Shown: positions 1 through 8,355 of the stretch, in pieces
How the letters are laid out: the number at the start of each line of letters is the position of its first letter
Position numbering within the stretch: the first letter of the stretch is position 1
Assembly (NCBI RefSeq): GCF_018408705.1
Contig: NZ_AP023420.1
Location: 2,418,001 to 2,482,000 of the forward strand
Direction: 5' to 3'
From: Pusillibacter faecalis
Lineage (GTDB): Bacteria; Bacillota; Clostridia; Oscillospirales; Oscillospiraceae
Length of the DNA: 64,000 nt
Position numbers and translations under genes: made by a program
Notes under the pieces: model-generated
Seen by the model: the letters and a program-made list of their open reading frames with translations, nothing else
What the model was told of the DNA's origin: nothing
Database searches by the model: none

Positions 1-407
1 CAGATGCCCTGCCGGAGATTTTTATCAAGGTGGCGGAGGCCAAGCGCATGATGCAGACTGGGGAGGCGGACACTGTGGGCGCTGCCACCAGACTGGCGGG
101 GATTAGCCGCAGTGCTTTCTATAAATACAAGGATTCCGTTCAGCCTTTTAACGATATGAAGGCAGAGCATATCATCACATTCTATGCCATGCTGAAAGAC
201 AATGCCGGCGTGCTGAGCCGGGTGCTGTCTGTTTTTGCATCGTCCGGCGCCAATATTTTGACCATCAACCAGTCCATTCCCACGAACGGCTGTGCGGCAG
301 TCACCATTTCGGCGGAGACCAGCGAGATGGAGGAATCCCTGGAACAGCTGCTTTCCGACGTATCTGGGCTGGACGGAGTCGTTCGGCTGGAAATCCTGGC
401 GGGTTAA
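1..407 (+). CDS. pheB: ACT domain protein, PheB/UPF0735 family (5' end cut by window edge)
   Basis: The frame is open from base 3, so the true start lies left of the window; the visible part gives about 135 residues ending in a full ACT domain. The N-terminal part has the conserved phrase GISRSAFYKYKDSV, and the ACT part contains DNAGVLSRVLS and ANILTINQSIP, both characteristic of the PheB/UPF0735 family (usual length about 145-150 residues). A GTG at base 30 is only an internal codon. PheB-type proteins are thought to be small amino-acid-sensing regulators; no enzymatic activity is known. It sits 21 nt upstream of hom, so a role near aspartate-family amino acid synthesis is a fair inference. 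Confidence 0.85.
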   Translation, partial: DALPEIFIKVAEAKRMMQTGEADTVGAATRLAGISRSAFYKYKDSVQPFNDMKAEHIITFYAMLKDNAGVLSRVLSVFASSGANILTINQSIPTNGCAAVTISAETSEMEESLEQLLSDVSGLDGVVRLEILAG

Positions 408-428
408 ATCAGAGAAAGAGGATCAGGC

Positions 429-1622
429 ATGATACAAATTGCAATTTTGGGCCTTGGAACCGTCGGCACCGGCGTTGCCAGGGTAGTGGCGGAAAACGCC
501 CGGCAGATTGAGCGGAAGCTGGGAGAGCCGTTGCAGGTGAAATCCATTTTGGTGCGGCATTTCAAGGATGGCCCCTACCGTCAGCTGATGACGGATGACT
601 TCCGGCGGATTGAAGAGGACGAGAGCATCCGCGTGGTGGTGGAAACCATTGGCGGGGTAGACGCGGCCTATGAGTACACCAGGCGTGCTCTGGAGGCGGG
701 CAAGCATGTTGTAACCGCCAACAAGCAGCTGGTGGCGGAGAGAGGTTTTGAGCTGCTGGCTTTGGCAAAAAAGAAGAACGTCAGCTATCTCTTCGAGGCC
801 AGTGTGGGCGGCGGTATTCCCATTTTGCATCCGTTGACCCAGTGCATGGCGGCAAACCGCATTGACGAGGTATACGGCATTTTGAACGGGACCTCCAACT
901 ATATTCTCACCCGGATGGTCCGCACCGGCGCGTTCTTTACTGACGCGCTGCGGGAGGCCCAGGCCAAGGGATATGCAGAGGCCGATCCTACCGCCGATGT
1001 GGAGGGTGTGGACGCTGGGAGAAAAATCTGCATCCTTGCAGACCTGGCTTTTGGACACCAGGTAGAGCCGGAGCGAGTACCTATGGAGGGAATCCGCAAA
1101 TTGTCCCTGCGGGATGTAAGAATTGCCCAGCGGGCGGGATACCGCATCAAGCTTCTGGGGCGGGCAGTCCGGCTTCCGGGCGGCGGGCGTACAGCATATG
1201 TCGCCCCACACCTGATTTCAGAGGAGAACCCCGTCGCCAGCGTGGAGGACGTATTCAATGCCGTGGTGGTCCGGGGGAACGCCACCGGTGAGGTGATGTT
1301 CTATGGTAGGGGCGCCGGCGAGCTGCCCACCGCCTCCGCCTGCGTAGCGGATGTGATGGAGTGCCTACAGTCCAGCGCCCGGCGGGAGGAAATTGGATGG
1401 TCCTCTGAAACGGATGGATTTGAAGACCCGGCGGAGCTGAAAACCCGGTACTATTTCCGCATTGAGGGCAGTCTGACGGACGCAGCCATGGCTTTTGGCC
1501 AGGTGGAGGTTCTCAGTGAGGACGGCGAGACCGCCTTTTTGACAGATTCCATCAGCGGCACGGACGCCCTGCGGCAGTCCAGCTTTCTCAACGTTCTGGC
1601 CTGTATGCGGGTCCTGGCCTGA
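429..1622 (+). CDS. hom: Homoserine dehydrogenase
   Basis: Catalyses NAD(P)H-dependent reduction of aspartate semialdehyde to homoserine, the branch leading to threonine and methionine. The 397-residue product opens with the nucleotide-binding motif GLGTVGTG (residues 8-15), then has the family signatures HVVTANKQL and GILNGTSNYILTRM and the catalytic-site phrase YAEADPTADVEG. Start ATG follows an AGAAAGAGG-type ribosome binding site. Gram-positive enzymes usually run to about 430 residues with a C-terminal ACT domain; here the last ~60 residues keep the first strand (TRYYFRIEG) and the final strand/helix but lack the glycine-loop centre, so the regulatory domain looks shortened. It lies between a PheB-like ACT protein and lysC with no terminator between, suggesting one operon. 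Confidence 0.97.
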   Translation: MIQIAILGLGTVGTGVARVVAENARQIERKLGEPLQVKSILVRHFKDGPYRQLMTDDFRRIEEDESIRVVVETIGGVDAAYEYTRRALEAGKHVVTANKQLVAERGFELLALAKKKNVSYLFEASVGGGIPILHPLTQCMAANRIDEVYGILNGTSNYILTRMVRTGAFFTDALREAQAKGYAEADPTADVEGVDAGRKICILADLAFGHQVEPERVPMEGIRKLSLRDVRIAQRAGYRIKLLGRAVRLPGGGRTAYVAPHLISEENPVASVEDVFNAVVVRGNATGEVMFYGRGAGELPTASACVADVMECLQSSARREEIGWSSETDGFEDPAELKTRYYFRIEGSLTDAAMAFGQVEVLSEDGETAFLTDSISGTDALRQSSFLNVLACMRVLA

Positions 1623-1691
1623 TCTCCAACACCCCACCACCTGCGTATGATGGGATGGGAGACCCGAATTTGAAGCAAAGAAGGAAAAGCT

Positions 1692-2903
1692 ATGAGTTTG
1701 ATCGTACAGAAATTCGGCGGCAGCTCCGTGAAGGACACCCAGCATATCCGCAATGTCGCCGGTATCATCGCGGAGACCTACTTACAAGGCAATGACGTGA
1801 TTGTGGTGCTCTCTGCTCAGGGAGACACCACAGACGATCTCATTGCCAAGGCGGAGGAGATCAATCGTCACCCCTCCAAGCGGGAGATGGATATGCTGCT
1901 TTCCACCGGAGAGCAGATTTCCGTTGCGCTGTGCGCCATGGCGCTGGAGAGCATGGGCCTGCCCTGTGTGTCCCTGGCGGCGTGGCAGGTTGGCATTCAC
2001 TCCACTTCCACGCACTCCGATGCCCGGATTAAGAAAATTGACCCGGAGCGGATTCAGGCGGAATTGGACCAGCACCGGATCGTGTTGGTGACGGGCTTCC
2101 AGGGGATCGATCGCGGCGGAGACGTCACCACCCTGGGCCGCGGCGGGTCTGACACCAGCGCCGTGGCGCTGGCAGCGGCCTTCCGGGCAGACTTGTGCCA
2201 AATCTACACCGATGTGGATGGAGTGTATACCACAGATCCCCGCATCGTTCCCAACGCCAGAAAGCTGGAGGAGATTACCTATGACGAGATGTTGGAGCTG
2301 GCGTCTCAGGGAGCCCAGGTGCTCCATAACCGGAGTGTGGAACTGGCCAAGAAGTTCAGAGTGAATTTGGAAGTCGTGTCCAGCTTGGAGCGCAAGCCCG
2401 GCACGAAAATTAAGGAGGTCACCAAAGTGGAAAAGACAAATATTGCCGGCGTCGCGAAGGACACCAGCATTGCCCGCGTAGCCCTGGTGGGCCTACAGCA
2501 CAACCCCGGCGTTGCGTTCCAGGTTTTTGACCTGCTGAGCAAGCACAATATCAATGTGGACGTGATCTTGCAGTCCATCGGCCGGGAGGAGACCAAGGAT
2601 ATTACCTTCACCGTCCATAAAAAGGACTTGGATGAGGTGGAGGACATTCTCAACCAGCATAAGGAAGCGCTGCGCTTTGACCATATTGAGGCCGACGACA
2701 AGATTGGCAAGGTCTCGATCGTGGGTGCAGGGCTCATGAGCAACTGCGGCGTGGCTGCCAAGATGTTTGAGGCGCTCTTTGAGGCCGGCATCAATATTCA
2801 GATGATCAATACCTCCGAGATCCGCGTTTCCGTTTTGCTGGATGAGGCGGATGTGAACCGGGCCGTCAAGGCGATCCACGCCAAATTTTTCGACGAAGTC
2901 TGA
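1692..2903 (+). CDS. lysC: Aspartate kinase
   Basis: Phosphorylates aspartate, the first step toward lysine, threonine and methionine. The 403-residue protein starts with the kinase signature KFGGSSVKD (residues 7-15), carries the GFQGID and TLGRGGSDTSA nucleotide/aspartate-site motifs, and ends with two ACT domains (about residues 260-335, with HNPGVAFQVFDLL, and 340-400, with GVAAKMFEAL). The tandem ACT layout is that of feedback-regulated monofunctional class III/II aspartokinases. It is 69 nt after hom and ends at a strong hairpin terminator, so hom-lysC form the end of one transcript. Which amino acid inhibits it cannot be read from the sequence. Confidence 0.97.
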   Translation: MSLIVQKFGGSSVKDTQHIRNVAGIIAETYLQGNDVIVVLSAQGDTTDDLIAKAEEINRHPSKREMDMLLSTGEQISVALCAMALESMGLPCVSLAAWQVGIHSTSTHSDARIKKIDPERIQAELDQHRIVLVTGFQGIDRGGDVTTLGRGGSDTSAVALAAAFRADLCQIYTDVDGVYTTDPRIVPNARKLEEITYDEMLELASQGAQVLHNRSVELAKKFRVNLEVVSSLERKPGTKIKEVTKVEKTNIAGVAKDTSIARVALVGLQHNPGVAFQVFDLLSKHNINVDVILQSIGREETKDITFTVHKKDLDEVEDILNQHKEALRFDHIEADDKIGKVSIVGAGLMSNCGVAAKMFEALFEAGINIQMINTSEIRVSVLLDEADVNRAVKAIHAKFFDEV

Positions 2904-2908
2904 AAGCC

Positions 2909-2945
2909 GCAGCCGTCTCCCCTCTATGGGGAGGCGGCTGCTTTG
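2909..2945 (+). terminator. Intrinsic terminator after lysC
   Basis: A 14-bp stem (GCAGCCGTCTCCCC paired with GGGGAGGCGGCTGC, one G-U pair) with a TCTAT loop, followed by CTTTGC. It starts six bases after the lysC stop codon. The U-tract is short, so efficiency may be moderate. Confidence 0.8.
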
Positions 2946-3146
2946 CATGGCGGCCCTGATTTCGATCGCCATGTGCGGGGAGCCGGTTGATCAGGCCGTC
3001 TGTGGCGCGGCGTTCGACATACTGGAAAACCGTGTCTGGACGGTGCTTCTGGCCGTGTTCCTGAGCGTCCTGTGCGCAAAGTGCGCGTTCCGTGGGCTGG
3101 AGGGCAGCGAGTGAAGCGGGAAGCTTTCCCGATAAGACGGCGGAGC

Positions 3147-3175
3147 TTTACATTACCGCTGCCCTGTGCTACAAT
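3147..3175 (+). promoter_or_regulatory. Sigma-A promoter for the ACT-DUF711 pair
   Basis: TTTACA (3147-3152), 17-bp spacer, TACAAT (3170-3175), about 45 nt upstream of the small ACT protein gene. Each box differs from consensus by one base. Confidence 0.8.
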
Positions 3176-3219
3176 AAACCGGCTATGAAATGTGAGTCTA
3201 CTTTGCGAGGAGGAACGAT

Positions 3220-3489
3220 ATGAACGCCATCGTGACGGTTGTGGGGCGGGACAGGGTCGGCATCACGGCCTCTGTCTGCACGCTGCTGGCTGAGAACAAC
3301 ATCAACATCCTGGACATCTCTCAGACGATTCTGCACGGCTCCTTTACCATGGTGATGACCGTGGATGTGGGCGAGTCCAAGGCACCGCTTGGGCAGCTGC
3401 GGGAGCTGCTGGAGGAGCTGGGGAACAGCATGGAGATTTCCATCCGGATTCAGCGGGAGGAGATCTTTGACGCCATGCACCGCATCTGA
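3220..3489 (+). CDS. Small ACT domain protein, UPF0237 family
   Basis: An 89-residue protein that is essentially one ACT domain. It begins [19 protein letters not shown] and contains [11 protein letters not shown] and [10 protein letters not shown], the signatures of the UPF0237 / GcvR-like group. Start ATG follows GAGGAGGAACGAT. Members of this family are found next to DUF711 (UPF0210) genes in many Firmicutes, as here (77 nt to the next start). A ligand-sensing or partner-binding role is inferred from the domain; no function is established. Confidence 0.92.
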   Translation: MNAIVTVVGRDRVGITASVCTLLAENNINILDISQTILHGSFTMVMTVDVGESKAPLGQLRELLEELGNSMEISIRIQREEIFDAMHRI

Positions 3490-3566
3490 CGGGGAACCCA
3501 CCGCCCCGGGACAAATACGATGAAAACATGCAGCTGTCCATGTATAGATGCATGATGGAGGAAGCT

Positions 3567-4925
3567 ATGCTTAACCAAAAGGAAATTCTCTCCACCATTG
3601 AGATGATTGACCAGCAGCACCTGGATATCCGGACCATTACCATGGGGATCTCCCTTTTGAGCTGCTGCGACCCGAACGCCGAACGGGCCTGTGAGAAAAT
3701 CTATGATAAGATCACCCGCTATGCGGAAAAGCTGGTGAAAACCGGCGAGGACATTGAACGGGAATTTGGCATTCCCATCGTCAACAAGCGGATTTCCGTG
3801 ACCCCCGTTTCTCTGGTGGCCGGCGCCAGCGAGACGGAAGACTATGTGCCGTTTGCTTTGACCTTGGACCGGGCGGCGCAAACCACTGGCGTGAACTTTC
3901 TGGGAGGCTATTCCGCCCTGGTGCAAAAGGGAATGACGGCGGCGGATGAGAAGTTGATCCGCTCTATTCCGGAGGCTTTGGCCCGGACGGAACTGGTGTG
4001 CTCCTCCGTGAACGTGGGGTCCACCCGAGCGGGTATCAACATGGATGCGGTCGCCCTGATGGGCCGGATTATCAAAGAGACTGCCGCGGCCACGGCGGAC
4101 CGGGACGGCCTGGGCTGCGCGAAGCTGGTGGTCTTTTGCAACGCTGTGGAGGATAACCCCTTCATGGCTGGCGCCTTCCACGGCACTGGAGAGGCGGAGA
4201 AGGTCATCAACGTGGGCGTCTCCGGCCCCGGCGTGGTGTATCACGCCTTGCAGGCCGTGAAGGGACAGCCCTTTGACGTGGTGGCGGAGACGGTGAAGAA
4301 AACCGCCTTCCGGGTGACACGCATGGGCCAGCTGGTGGCGCAGGAGGCCAGCCGCCGCCTGGACACTCCCTTTGGCATTGTGGACCTGAGCCTCGCGCCC
4401 ACACCGGCAGTGGGAGACAGCGTGGCCCGGATTCTGGAGGAGATGGGGCTGGAGACCTGCGGCACCCACGGCACTACTGCGGCGCTGGCCCTGCTGAACG
4501 ACGCGGTGAAAAAGGGCGGCGTGATGGCGTCCTCCTCCGTGGGCGGCCTCTCCGGTGCCTTCATCCCCGTTAGCGAGGACGAGGGTATGATCGCCGCCGC
4601 CCGCGCCGGGACGCTGTGCCTGGACAAGTTGGAGGCCATGACCTGCGTGTGCTCTGTGGGACTGGATATGATCGCCGTCCCCGGCGACACGCCGGCGGAG
4701 ACCATCGCTGCCATCATCGCTGACGAGGCGGCCATCGGCATGGTCAACTCCAAGACCACCGCCGTGCGCCTGTTGCCGGCCCCCGGCAAGACGGTGGGAG
4801 ACACCATCGAGATGGGAGGCCTTCTGGGCAGCGCCCCGGTGATGCCGGTACATCCTGAATCCAGCGTGGACTTTATTGCTCGGGGGGGCCGGATTCCTGC
4901 ACCCATGCAGAGTTTGAAAAACTGA
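3567..4925 (+). CDS. DUF711 / UPF0210 family protein (PFL fold)
   Basis: A 452-residue protein matching the usual 451-453 residues of the UPF0210 family (annotated 'PFL family' by fold resemblance to pyruvate formate-lyase-like enzymes). Start at 3567 chosen because GGAGG lies five bases upstream and the product then begins [20 protein letters not shown] as in relatives; an in-frame ATG at 3528 would add 13 unsupported residues. Recognisable blocks are [45 protein letters not shown] and a glycine-rich C-terminal part. It is co-transcribed with the ACT protein just upstream. The reaction is unknown. Confidence 0.93.
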   Translation: MLNQKEILSTIEMIDQQHLDIRTITMGISLLSCCDPNAERACEKIYDKITRYAEKLVKTGEDIEREFGIPIVNKRISVTPVSLVAGASETEDYVPFALTLDRAAQTTGVNFLGGYSALVQKGMTAADEKLIRSIPEALARTELVCSSVNVGSTRAGINMDAVALMGRIIKETAAATADRDGLGCAKLVVFCNAVEDNPFMAGAFHGTGEAEKVINVGVSGPGVVYHALQAVKGQPFDVVAETVKKTAFRVTRMGQLVAQEASRRLDTPFGIVDLSLAPTPAVGDSVARILEEMGLETCGTHGTTAALALLNDAVKKGGVMASSSVGGLSGAFIPVSEDEGMIAAARAGTLCLDKLEAMTCVCSVGLDMIAVPGDTPAETIAAIIADEAAIGMVNSKTTAVRLLPAPGKTVGDTIEMGGLLGSAPVMPVHPESSVDFIARGGRIPAPMQSLKN

Positions 4926-5025
4926 TGGACAGCAATGGGCGGTTTCAGGCTGCTTTTCACTTGCCCTGGGGGAAACAGTGGGAGCGAAATGCCTTTTGAC
5001 TCTCTCGCAGAAAAAGAATGTCAAA

Positions 5026-5060
5026 AAACAGCGGTTCCCCGCAACCGGGGGCCGCTGTTT
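5026..5060 (+). terminator. Terminator-like hairpin after DUF711 gene
   Basis: AAACAGCGG..CCCC / GGGG..CCGCTGTTT stem with a GCAACC loop, located 100 nt after the stop codon. The U-tract is weak (TTTGCC). Confidence 0.6.
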
Positions 5061-5104
5061 GCCGACTTTATGGGTGAAAGCGGCTTTCAAAAGGATGTGA
5101 GCAC

Positions 5105-5659
5105 ATGGAGGACAGAGAGATCATCGCCCTGTACTGGTCTAGATCCCAGGAGGCCATTGGTGAGACTGCGAAGAAATACGGTGCCTACTGTGCCGCCATC
5201 ATCCGCCGGGTGCTGGGAGACGGCCGGGACCAGGAGGAGTGCCTGAATGATACCTGGCTGGGGGCCTGGAATGCCATACCGCCCCAGCGGCCGGTGCGTC
5301 TTGCAGTGTTTTTAGGCCGGATTGCCCGGAATACCGCCCTGGACCGTTACAGCTATAACACCGCCCAGTGCCGCAGCAGCGGGTTTGAGGCGGTTCTGGA
5401 GGAGTTGGCGGAGTGCGTGAGCGGCGTGTCGATGGAGGATGATCTGGAGCTGCGGCAGTTGGGGGAGAGCATCTCCCGCTACTTGGCCACTGTCTCACCC
5501 ACGGCGCGGTGGGTGTTTCTCCGGCGGTATTTTCACTGTGAGAGCATCCAGGAAATTGCCGTAGTCTCGGGCTTCACCCGCTCCAAGGTGACCGCTCTGC
5601 TCCACCGCACCCGGAAGGGCCTGCAGGTGCATCTGAGAAAGGAGGGCTATGACCCATGA
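5105..5659 (+). CDS. ECF-type RNA polymerase sigma factor
   Basis: A 184-residue sigma-70 family protein. Region 2 is seen around residues 10-85 (DQEECLNDTWLGAWNAIPP and GRIARNTALDRY) and region 4 around residues 120-175 (SIQEIAVVSGFTRSKVTALLHRTRKGL, a helix-turn-helix). Start ATG follows AAAGGATGTGAGC. Its stop overlaps the start of the next gene by four bases (ATGA), a layout typical for ECF sigma factors and their membrane-bound partner or anti-sigma. The signal it answers to cannot be told; no clear self-recognised promoter was identified. Confidence 0.92.
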   Translation: MEDREIIALYWSRSQEAIGETAKKYGAYCAAIIRRVLGDGRDQEECLNDTWLGAWNAIPPQRPVRLAVFLGRIARNTALDRYSYNTAQCRSSGFEAVLEELAECVSGVSMEDDLELRQLGESISRYLATVSPTARWVFLRRYFHCESIQEIAVVSGFTRSKVTALLHRTRKGLQVHLRKEGYDP

Positions 5660-6480
5660 CAAGAGAGGAATTGTTCCGCGCCGTGGGGGAGGTCCGGGAG
5701 GACCAGATTGCGGAGCATTTCACAAGATGTCCCTGGAAACGATACGGGGCGCTGGCGGCATGTCTCGTGGCGGTGCTGGCGGGAGTCTTTGGGTGGAACA
5801 GGCTGTATCACACCGGCTGGGATCTGCCGTTTGCTGCAGAGGACGGCGGCTTTGTGGATGGGAGCGACTACTCCGCGCCGGAGAGTGCGGAGGACTCCTC
5901 CCCCTCGCCCGTCTACTCCGCGAACGTGGAGATCGGGGAACTGGACGGCTCCGCCGACCACGGGAAGACGGCGTCGGACGCCTCGGCGTGCCTCGTTTGG
6001 CTGGACCCGGAGGAGGTATTCTCAATGGATACCGTCATTTTCCGGGGCGTGGTCCGGAATCTGCGGTACTACACGGTGACGGCGGGCGGCACAGAGTTAT
6101 CCTACACCGTGGCCTCCGTGGAGGTCACAAGCTCCCTCCGGGGAGACCTGGCGAAGGGGGACATCTGCGACGTGCTGTATCTGGGTGCCCCGGGCAGGCT
6201 GTCCACCTCCATTGCCGGGGACCTGGAGGATCTAGAGATCGGCAGCGAGGCCATTTTCATGCCTTTCTGGGCCACAGAGGAGACTGGATGGCGGGACGGG
6301 GAGGCGTATTTCTGCTACGCTGACCTGGCGGAGTTCTATCTAAGCGAAGGAATCCGTTTCCTCTTCCTGGACACCGGGGACGGTCTGTCCTTTGCCAGAG
6401 ATGTATACACCGATATTGCCGATGCCAAGACCCTGGATGAGGTGGAGGACTATATCCGGGATATGCTGACGGAGCTGTGA
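5656..6480 (+). CDS. Single-pass membrane protein, putative anti-sigma partner
   Basis: A 274-residue protein with a short cytoplasmic N-terminus (residues 1-30, containing EELFRAVGEVREDQIAEHF), one membrane segment (YGALAACLVAVLAGVFGW, about 31-50) and a long acidic extracytoplasmic part. There is no zinc-binding anti-sigma motif (HxxxCxxC). The four-base overlap with the ECF gene upstream and the topology suggest it regulates that sigma factor; this is inference from context. No catalytic motif was recognised in the outer domain. Confidence 0.8.
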   Translation: MTREELFRAVGEVREDQIAEHFTRCPWKRYGALAACLVAVLAGVFGWNRLYHTGWDLPFAAEDGGFVDGSDYSAPESAEDSSPSPVYSANVEIGELDGSADHGKTASDASACLVWLDPEEVFSMDTVIFRGVVRNLRYYTVTAGGTELSYTVASVEVTSSLRGDLAKGDICDVLYLGAPGRLSTSIAGDLEDLEIGSEAIFMPFWATEETGWRDGEAYFCYADLAEFYLSEGIRFLFLDTGDGLSFARDVYTDIADAKTLDEVEDYIRDMLTEL

Positions 6481-6514
6481 GCCTGCCAGAGAAAAGCAAG
6501 TCCTCCGCGCAATC

Positions 6515-6557
6515 AAGGCCGGCGGGCCGGAGCAATCAGCTCCGGCCCGCCGGCCTT
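6515..6557. terminator. Bidirectional terminator between the ECF operon and gdhA
   Basis: Perfect 19-bp inverted repeat (6515-6533 / 6539-6557) with a 5-base AATCA loop between two convergent genes. The stem begins AAGGCCGGCGGG. Confidence 0.85.
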
Positions 6558-6590
6558 GCATTTGCCTGTTGGTTGACGTTGGAAAAGCGC

Positions 6591-7940
6591 TTAGAAAATG
6601 CCCTGAGCCATCATCGCATCCGCCACCCGCTGGAACCCTGCAATATTGGCACCAGCTACCAGATTATACCCGAGGCCGTACTTCTCCGCAGCCTCCACAC
6701 TCATCGTGTAGATGTTGTTCATAATCTGCCGCAAACGCTGGTCCACTTCCTCCTCTGTCCACACCAGACGCTCACTGTTCTGCGCCATCTCCAGCGCACT
6801 GGTAGCCACGCCGCCGGCATTCACCGCCTTGCTGGGCGCCACAATCACCCCCGACTGAGACATCAGATACGACAGTGCTTCGTTGGTGGTGGGCATGTTC
6901 GCCACCTCAATGTAGTACTTCACCCCATTGCCAACAATCTGCCTGGCATGCTCCAAGTGCACGTCATTCTCCATCGCGGACGGCATGCATACATCCACCT
7001 TCACTCCCCAGGGCTTCTCACCCGGATAGAAGGCAACGCCGAACTTATCTGCATAGTCCTTCACCTGGTTCCGTCCGGACGCCCGCATCTCCACGATGTA
7101 GTCAATCTTCTCCTTTGTGGTCACTCCGTCCGGATCATAGATGTACCCGTCCGGGCCGGAGAGAGTCACCACCTTGGCGCCCAAATCCGCCGCCTTCTGG
7201 CAGATGCCCCATGTCACGTTGCCAAACCCCGCGCACGCGATGGTCTTGCCCTCAATGCTCTCGCCTTCGTGCTTCAAGACGTTTTCCAGATAGTATACCG
7301 CGCCATACCCCGTTGCCTGAGGACGTACCAGGGACCCGCCCGAGGCAAAGTCCTTGCCGGTCAGTACCCCGTTTTCCCATGCGCCGCGCAGACGCCGGTA
7401 CTGGCCGAACAAATAGCTGATCTCCCGGGTCCCCACGCCCATGTCACCTGCCGGCACGTCCACGTCCGGCCCGATGAACCGGTGCAGCGCCGTCATGAAC
7501 GACTGGCAGAACCGCATGATCTCCGCATCCGACTTCCCCGTGGGATCGAAGTCGCTGCCGCCCTTCCCGCTGCCGATGGGCAGTCCCGTCAGCGCGTTCT
7601 TGAACGTCTGCTCGAACGCCAGAAACTTGATGATCCCCAGGTTCACGTCCTTCCGGAACCGCAATCCTCCCTTGTACGGCCCGATCGCTCCGTTGAACTG
7701 CGTCCGGTACCCCGTGTTCGTGTGCCACGTCCCGTCGTCCGCCATCCACGTCACCCGGAAGCTGAACGTCCGCTCAGGCTCCACCATCCGGCTCAGCAGG
7801 TCCGCCGCCTCGTACTCTGGATGCTGCTCGATCACCGGCTCCAACGAGGAGAACACCTCCTCCACCGTCTGTACAAACTCCGGCTCGTCTCCGTGTTTCC
7901 CCTTCACTTCTTCGATCACTCTTGCCAGATACCCATTCAT
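6591..7940 (-). CDS. gdhA: NADP-specific glutamate dehydrogenase
   Basis: Reversibly aminates 2-oxoglutarate to glutamate. The 449-residue product is the size of hexameric bacterial GdhA (about 445-450). It shows the substrate-site block GPYKGGLRFRKDVN, the catalytic lysine motif PIGSGKGGSDFDP, and the Rossmann segment CAGFGNVTWG, with the GGVATSALEMAQNS C-terminal signature. Start ATG is preceded by GAAGGGAG. It has its own strong promoter 80 nt upstream and a shared hairpin downstream, so it is monocistronic. In amino-acid-using gut Clostridia this enzyme is usually abundant. Confidence 0.98.
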   Translation of the reverse strand: MNGYLARVIEEVKGKHGDEPEFVQTVEEVFSSLEPVIEQHPEYEAADLLSRMVEPERTFSFRVTWMADDGTWHTNTGYRTQFNGAIGPYKGGLRFRKDVNLGIIKFLAFEQTFKNALTGLPIGSGKGGSDFDPTGKSDAEIMRFCQSFMTALHRFIGPDVDVPAGDMGVGTREISYLFGQYRRLRGAWENGVLTGKDFASGGSLVRPQATGYGAVYYLENVLKHEGESIEGKTIACAGFGNVTWGICQKAADLGAKVVTLSGPDGYIYDPDGVTTKEKIDYIVEMRASGRNQVKDYADKFGVAFYPGEKPWGVKVDVCMPSAMENDVHLEHARQIVGNGVKYYIEVANMPTTNEALSYLMSQSGVIVAPSKAVNAGGVATSALEMAQNSERLVWTEEEVDQRLRQIMNNIYTMSVEAAEKYGLGYNLVAGANIAGFQRVADAMMAQGIF

Positions 7941-8020
7941 CTCTTCGTTTCTCCCTTCATTTGGCGTGGCCCGGTGCGTACGGGGTCTCCGCCGCGCCGG
8001 AGGCGTCCTCTGTGAAATCC

Positions 8021-8049
8021 AGTATATCGGGGCATTTGCCGGAAGTCAA
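8021..8049 (-). promoter_or_regulatory. gdhA promoter
   Basis: On the minus strand: TTGACT (8044-8049), 17-bp spacer, TATACT (8021-8026); one mismatch from consensus in each box. Leader about 75 nt. Confidence 0.88.
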
Positions 8050-8179
8050 CCGCAACAGCGGTTTTGGTGAATTTTCCGGCAGGGGCTGCTAAGATTCCGA
8101 TAGTTTCATCAGGCAGCAGATGGTATAGTCCTTCCAGGCAGGGATATATGGTTCGTGATTTGATGTCCCGCAGCTTTAC

Positions 8180-8232
8180 TGATATTGATATCATATCATA
8201 CCGGTGAGCCTGCCGCAAGGAGCTGCGGCAGG
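8180..8232. other. Palindromes between divergent gdhA and phosphoribosyltransferase promoters
   Basis: The 415-base gap between the two genes holds, besides both promoters, a 14-bp palindrome TGATATTGATATCA (8180-8193) and an inverted repeat CCTGCCGCA / TGCGGCAGG (8209-8232). They may be a regulator site or a remnant terminator; neither is adjacent to a U-tract. Confidence 0.35.
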
Positions 8233-8267
8233 AGGGATCATACGCAGTTTTGGGGAAGCGTTCTATA

Positions 8268-8296
8268 TTGACTTTCAGAGTGAAGCAGTATAAGAT
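8268..8296 (+). promoter_or_regulatory. Promoter for the phosphoribosyltransferase gene
   Basis: TTGACT (8268-8273), 17-bp spacer, TAAGAT (8291-8296), 60 nt upstream of the start codon. Confidence 0.65.
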
Positions 8297-8355
8297 ATTT
8301 GAGGATCTTGGAATTCCCGGAGATGGGGAGAGAAATCTTGAGGGAGGCGCACCTT

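Noticed and set aside
2926..3114. 62-residue plus-strand frame with a hydrophobic stretch after lysC
   Set aside because: Its first ATG lies in the loop of the lysC terminator and no ribosome binding site precedes either ATG; no homology recognised.
3450..5090. 546-codon minus-strand frame
   Set aside because: Antisense shadow of the DUF711 gene; codon pattern and His/Gly/Arg-rich composition are typical of reverse frames in GC-rich DNA.
6477..8015. 512-codon plus-strand frame
   Set aside because: Runs antisense through gdhA, which has full family motifs, a promoter and a ribosome binding site.
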